Below are positions 5,420 through 7,888 of a DNA stretch of 7,888 nucleotides, piece after piece. A program made the translations under genes and the position numbers. Below the pieces are notes generated by a model. That model was given only the letters and a program-made list of their open reading frames with translations, had not been told where the DNA came from and made no database searches. Position 1 is the first letter of the stretch; each line of letters starts with the position of its first letter. Source of the DNA: Myxococcales bacterium (GTDB lineage Bacteria; Desulfobacterota_B; Binatia; UBA1149; SPBQ01); the NCBI GenBank assembly GCA_004525875.1, contig SPBQ01000096.1:1-7888 (forward strand), given 5' to 3'.

Positions 5420-6484
5420 TCAGAGCACAGTGCCGAGCGACGCCGCGTGGGTGCGCAGCGCGACGGGCGAGCCCAGCATCTGGCGATCGTAGCCGGCGCG
5501 CTTGAACCACAGCTGCACGTCACACTCATGGGTGAAGCCCATTCCGCCGAACACCTGCACGCAGGTCGTCACGGCCGTCGTCGCCACCTCGGTCGCGTGG
5601 GCCTTGAGAATGGACGCGACCGCGGCCGCGTCGGCACGGCGCTCGTCCCATGCGAACGCACCGTACCAGAGCAGCGAACGAACCGGCTCCACCTCCGCAG
5701 CCGTCTCGGCGCACATGTGCTTGACCGCCTGGAACGATCCGATCACACGGCCGAACTGCTTGCGCTCCAGCGCGTACTGGACGGCCAGGTCGAGCGCACG
5801 CTGGGCCGAGCCGAGCGCGTCCGCCGCGAGCACGATTCGCCCGGCGTCGAGCACGCGTGCAGCCGTGTCGTCATCGATCGCGTAGCCCTCACCGACCTCG
5901 ACGCCGTCGAAGACCAGCTCGCCCACCCGGCGCGTCTCGTCGACGGTCGACAGCGCGCCCCGCACCAGTCCCGGTGCGTCAGCGGGGACGACGAACAGAC
6001 GCCGCGAACCCGGCTCACCGGCGAGCACGACGAACGCGTCGGCGGTCGTCGCGTCGGGTACGAACAGAGTGCTTCCTGCGAGCTTGCCATCGCTGAGATC
6101 GGGACCGTCGGGAACGTACGATAGCAACGTCTCCCCGCTGCAGACGCCGGAAAACAGCCGCGCGGCCGCTTCGGCGTCACCGATGACGGCGAGTGCCAGC
6201 GGCGCCATCACGCACGCGCTGTGGAAGGAGAACGGGGCCGCCGCAGCGCCCAGCTCCTCGGCCGCGACCGCTGCGTCGAGCAGTCCAAGGCCGCTGCCGC
6301 CGTGCTCCGGCGCGACCACCACGCCGGTGACGCCCTGCGCGCCGAGGTCGCGGCGGAGCGAGGTGTCGCATCCGCTCTCGCTCTCCATGATCTCTCGCAC
6401 TCGCACCACGGGCACTCGCTCGGCGAGGTACCCCCGTAGCGTTTCCTGGAACAGCTGCTGGTCTTGCGAGAGTCCGAAATCCAT
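5420..6484 (-). CDS. Acyl-CoA dehydrogenase, short (beta-type) subunit
   Basis: The 354-residue product is an acyl-CoA dehydrogenase at the short end of the family. N-terminal helices start MDFGLSQDQQLFQETLRGYL; LGAQGVTGVVVAPEHGGSGLG (47-67) is the classic turn; the middle beta domain is reduced (about 120-200); the C-terminal bundle has LERKQFGRVIGSFQAVKHMCAE (239-260) and QVFGGMGFTHE (310-320). Arg241 in RKQFG and the GGMGFT loop are FAD contacts. The usual catalytic Glu is missing: GRIVLAADALG has none in the helix that carries it in the partner subunit, and the C-terminus reads DRQMLGSP rather than YEGT. This suits the non-catalytic subunit of an alpha2beta2 dehydrogenase with the protein encoded just upstream. 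The ATG at 6484 has AGGAG seven bases upstream, overlapping the upstream gene's stop; a longer frame to 6754 lies inside that gene. Confidence is high for family, moderate for subunit role. Confidence 0.9.
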   Translation of the reverse strand: MDFGLSQDQQLFQETLRGYLAERVPVVRVREIMESESGCDTSLRRDLGAQGVTGVVVAPEHGGSGLGLLDAAVAAEELGAAAAPFSFHSACVMAPLALAVIGDAEAAARLFSGVCSGETLLSYVPDGPDLSDGKLAGSTLFVPDATTADAFVVLAGEPGSRRLFVVPADAPGLVRGALSTVDETRRVGELVFDGVEVGEGYAIDDDTAARVLDAGRIVLAADALGSAQRALDLAVQYALERKQFGRVIGSFQAVKHMCAETAAEVEPVRSLLWYGAFAWDERRADAAAVASILKAHATEVATTAVTTCVQVFGGMGFTHECDVQLWFKRAGYDRQMLGSPVALRTHAASLGTVL

Positions 6485-6491
6485 ACCGATT

Positions 6492-6496
6492 CTCCT
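6492..6496 (-). promoter_or_regulatory. Shine-Dalgarno overlapping the upstream stop codon
   Basis: AGGAG on the minus strand overlaps the TAG stop (6497-6495) of the larger dehydrogenase gene and lies seven bases before the ATG at 6484. It fixes the start of the short subunit and implies coupled translation of the two genes. Confidence 0.7.
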
Positions 6497-7682
6497 AACC
6501 CCGCGGCGAGGCCGGCTTCGGCTCCCGCGGCATGCCGAGACCGCGCTCGCTGATGATGTTCTTCTGGATCTGCGCGGTCCCGCCGCCGATGATGAGGCCC
6601 AGCGTGAACATGTACTGGTTCTGCCAGTTGCCTTGCTCACGCACGTACTTCGACCCTCGCTTGAGCACGCCGTGCCCGCCGAGCGCATCGATAGCCAGCG
6701 CGCTGATGTCGTGGTTGAGCTGACAACCGTTGAGCTTCGTGATGAGGCCGGCAACGCCGGACCCGCGCCCTTTCAATCGATCGGTGAGCATGCGCAGACC
6801 GTGATATTTCATGGCGAGCGCGCGGCCCTGCAGCCGCACCAGGCGGTCGCTGTAAACAGGATCGTCGACGACCCCCACGTCGCGCAGAACGGCTTCGCAG
6901 CGACGCAGCATGTTCTCGCTCTGCTTGCTGCTACCGAGCATGTTGCGCTCATGGAAGAGCGTCGTCGTCCCCACTTCCCAGCCCTGGCCGCGCTTGCCGA
7001 TGAGATTCTCGCGCGGAACACGCACGTCTTCGAAGAACACTTCGTTGAACGAGTTCGTTCCGAGCATGGTCTTCAAGGGCCGGACCTCGAGGCCGGGGCT
7101 GTCCATACTCAGGCACAGGTAGCTGATTCCCGCGTGCTTGCTCGCATCGGGTTCGGTGCGCACCAGCGCGAACATCATCTGTGCCTCGCGGGCGCTGCTG
7201 GTCCAGATCTTCTGACCGTTGATGACGAACTCGTCGCCGTCAAGCACCGCTCGGGTGCGCAGGCTCGCGAGGTCGCTTCCCGCCTCGGTCTCGCTGTAGC
7301 CCTGGCACCAGATCATCTCGCCGCGAATCGTGGGGCCGATCCAGCGCTTCTTCTGATCCTCCGTACCGTAGGTCAGCAACGTCGGCACGAACATGCTGGT
7401 GCCCTGATTCTCCATCCCCTGGGAGACGCCGGCACGCGCGAACTCTTCGTTGATGATGATGATCTCGAGCAGGTCGGGCGCGGCGCCGAAACCGCCGTAT
7501 TCGCTCGGAACGATGCGTGCGGCATAGCCGTGCTCGATGAGCGTCTTCTGCCACTCCCTGATCTCGGGGCTATCCTCGGCGGCGCTGATCGACGCGGGCG
7601 GCGCGTCGGGCGCACGGGCGTCCAGGAACGCGCGGACCTGCGCACGGAAGGCTTCGTACTCGGGCCCGTAACTCAGATCCAT
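6495..7682 (-). CDS. Acyl-CoA dehydrogenase, long (alpha-type) subunit
   Basis: The 395-residue product is a full acyl-CoA dehydrogenase. Segments in order: helical start MDLSYGPEYEAFRAQVRAFL, IVPSEYGGFG (57-66), CQGYSETEAGSDLASLRTRA (126-145, the 'TEPxAGSDL' acyl/FAD loop), INGQKIWTSSA (154-164), a middle domain ending FEDVRVPRENLIG, TTTLFHERNML (239-249), and a C-terminal GGGTAQIQKNIISERGLGMPR (366-386). The normal YEGT Glu is Gly in the GGGT motif. Glu245 in FHERN lies about where two-subunit steroid dehydrogenases of actinobacteria (the ChsE4-ChsE5 type) carry their base, so it is the likely base. The RxQFG motif is absent here but present in the partner, so the two proteins complement each other. 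The ATG at 7682 starts the conserved sequence; only a weak AAGAG, ten bases upstream, precedes it. It is the first gene of the pair, 10 bp before the next. The true substrate is unknown, but a bulky or branched acyl-CoA is plausible. Confidence 0.92.
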   Translation of the reverse strand: MDLSYGPEYEAFRAQVRAFLDARAPDAPPASISAAEDSPEIREWQKTLIEHGYAARIVPSEYGGFGAAPDLLEIIIINEEFARAGVSQGMENQGTSMFVPTLLTYGTEDQKKRWIGPTIRGEMIWCQGYSETEAGSDLASLRTRAVLDGDEFVINGQKIWTSSAREAQMMFALVRTEPDASKHAGISYLCLSMDSPGLEVRPLKTMLGTNSFNEVFFEDVRVPRENLIGKRGQGWEVGTTTLFHERNMLGSSKQSENMLRRCEAVLRDVGVVDDPVYSDRLVRLQGRALAMKYHGLRMLTDRLKGRGSGVAGLITKLNGCQLNHDISALAIDALGGHGVLKRGSKYVREQGNWQNQYMFTLGLIIGGGTAQIQKNIISERGLGMPREPKPASPRG

Positions 7683-7787
7683 GGTCGGCGCTCTTAACGG
7701 CGGCGCGGCCGTGAGTCTACCCGGCTCCGCTCGCGAGATGATTCGATTGTCATTGCCGGCCGGCCACGCGCGTGCGATGCCGTCAGC

Positions 7788-7888
7788 ATGCAGCAAGGAC
7801 TTCCCCGCGCGCGCCCGCCGGCCGACGGCCCGTGCGGATTCTCAGTTCTCGAGCTCATCGCGGCCACGACCGTGCGCGCCATCGTGGC
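7788..7888 (+). CDS. Prepilin-like protein, N-terminus only (runs off the right edge)
   Basis: An ATG at 7788 opens a frame that stays open to the window end (33 codons). After a 17-residue leader ending Pro-Cys-Gly comes FSVLELIAATTVRAIV, the class III signal of type IV pilins and type II secretion pseudopilins: cleavage after Gly17, N-methylated Phe+1, Glu+5 and then a hydrophobic helix. An Arg at mature position +13 interrupts the hydrophobic stretch, which is unusual. The leader is rather long and Pro/Arg-rich, and no clear Shine-Dalgarno precedes the ATG, so the start is not certain. The gene diverges from the dehydrogenase pair across a 105-bp region with no promoter I trust. Which pilus or secretion machine it serves cannot be told from this fragment. 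Confidence 0.6.
   Translation, partial: MQQGLPRARPPADGPCGFSVLELIAATTVRAIV

Noticed and set aside
4582..5529. Minus-strand open frame of 315 codons
   Set aside because: It is antisense to the hydratase gene, whose catalytic residues are intact on the plus strand.
6069..7697. Plus-strand open frame of 542 codons, the longest in the window
   Set aside because: It runs antisense across both dehydrogenase genes and their junction. The minus-strand products carry clear family motifs, while this one has low-complexity Ala/Arg/Glu content and no motif.
7683..7787. Promoter for the dehydrogenase pair (TAGACT near 7711 and ATGACA-like sequence near 7750)
   Set aside because: The hexamers do not pair at acceptable spacing, so no promoter call is justified.

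Overview
The window is gene-dense, GC-rich bacterial chromosome. Codons are strongly biased to G or C at the third position, and there is no sign of a mobile element, phage, CRISPR array or RNA gene. A TonB/ExbB/ExbD set and the start of a type IV-type prepilin indicate a Gram-negative cell with an outer membrane. High GC, ExbBD-TonB and several acyl-CoA enzymes would fit an uncultured deltaproteobacterium-like or other environmental lineage, but the sequence alone does not fix the taxon.

Layout from left to right. Positions 1-2392 (minus strand) hold a tight three-gene run, read right to left: an acyl-CoA-dehydrogenase-fold flavoprotein lacking the usual catalytic signature (1274-2392), a PhnD/SsuA-like substrate-binding protein with no signal peptide (390-1256), and a protein with a TusA-like N-terminal domain that leaves the window at base 1 (start at 403). 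The 243-bp gap 2393-2635 holds a candidate promoter, a leader hairpin and a perfect 15-bp dyad. Positions 2636-4462 (minus) are an overlapping exbB-exbD-tonB operon. Between exbB and the next gene (4463-4617) lies a divergent intergenic region with a striking perfect 28-bp inverted repeat. Positions 4618-5400 (plus) encode a crotonase-family enoyl-CoA hydratase. It converges on two adjacent minus-strand acyl-CoA dehydrogenase genes (5420-6484 and 6495-7682) that look like the two complementary subunits of one alpha2beta2 enzyme. At the right edge (7788 onward, plus) a divergent gene begins with a recognisable prepilin cleavage and methylation motif.

How the genes fit together. The two-subunit dehydrogenase and the hydratase could carry out consecutive beta-oxidation steps (alpha,beta-dehydrogenation, then hydration) on a bulky or branched acyl-CoA such as a sterol side chain, terpenoid or aromatic. 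ExbB, ExbD and TonB would energise outer-membrane uptake through receptors encoded elsewhere. The most unusual part is the left module. It combines a cytosolic periplasmic-binding-protein fold, an acyl-CoA-dehydrogenase-like protein without the catalytic Glu motif, and a TusA-like domain without its Cys-Pro motif, all translationally packed. No established pathway that I can name explains this set, and its function is left open here.
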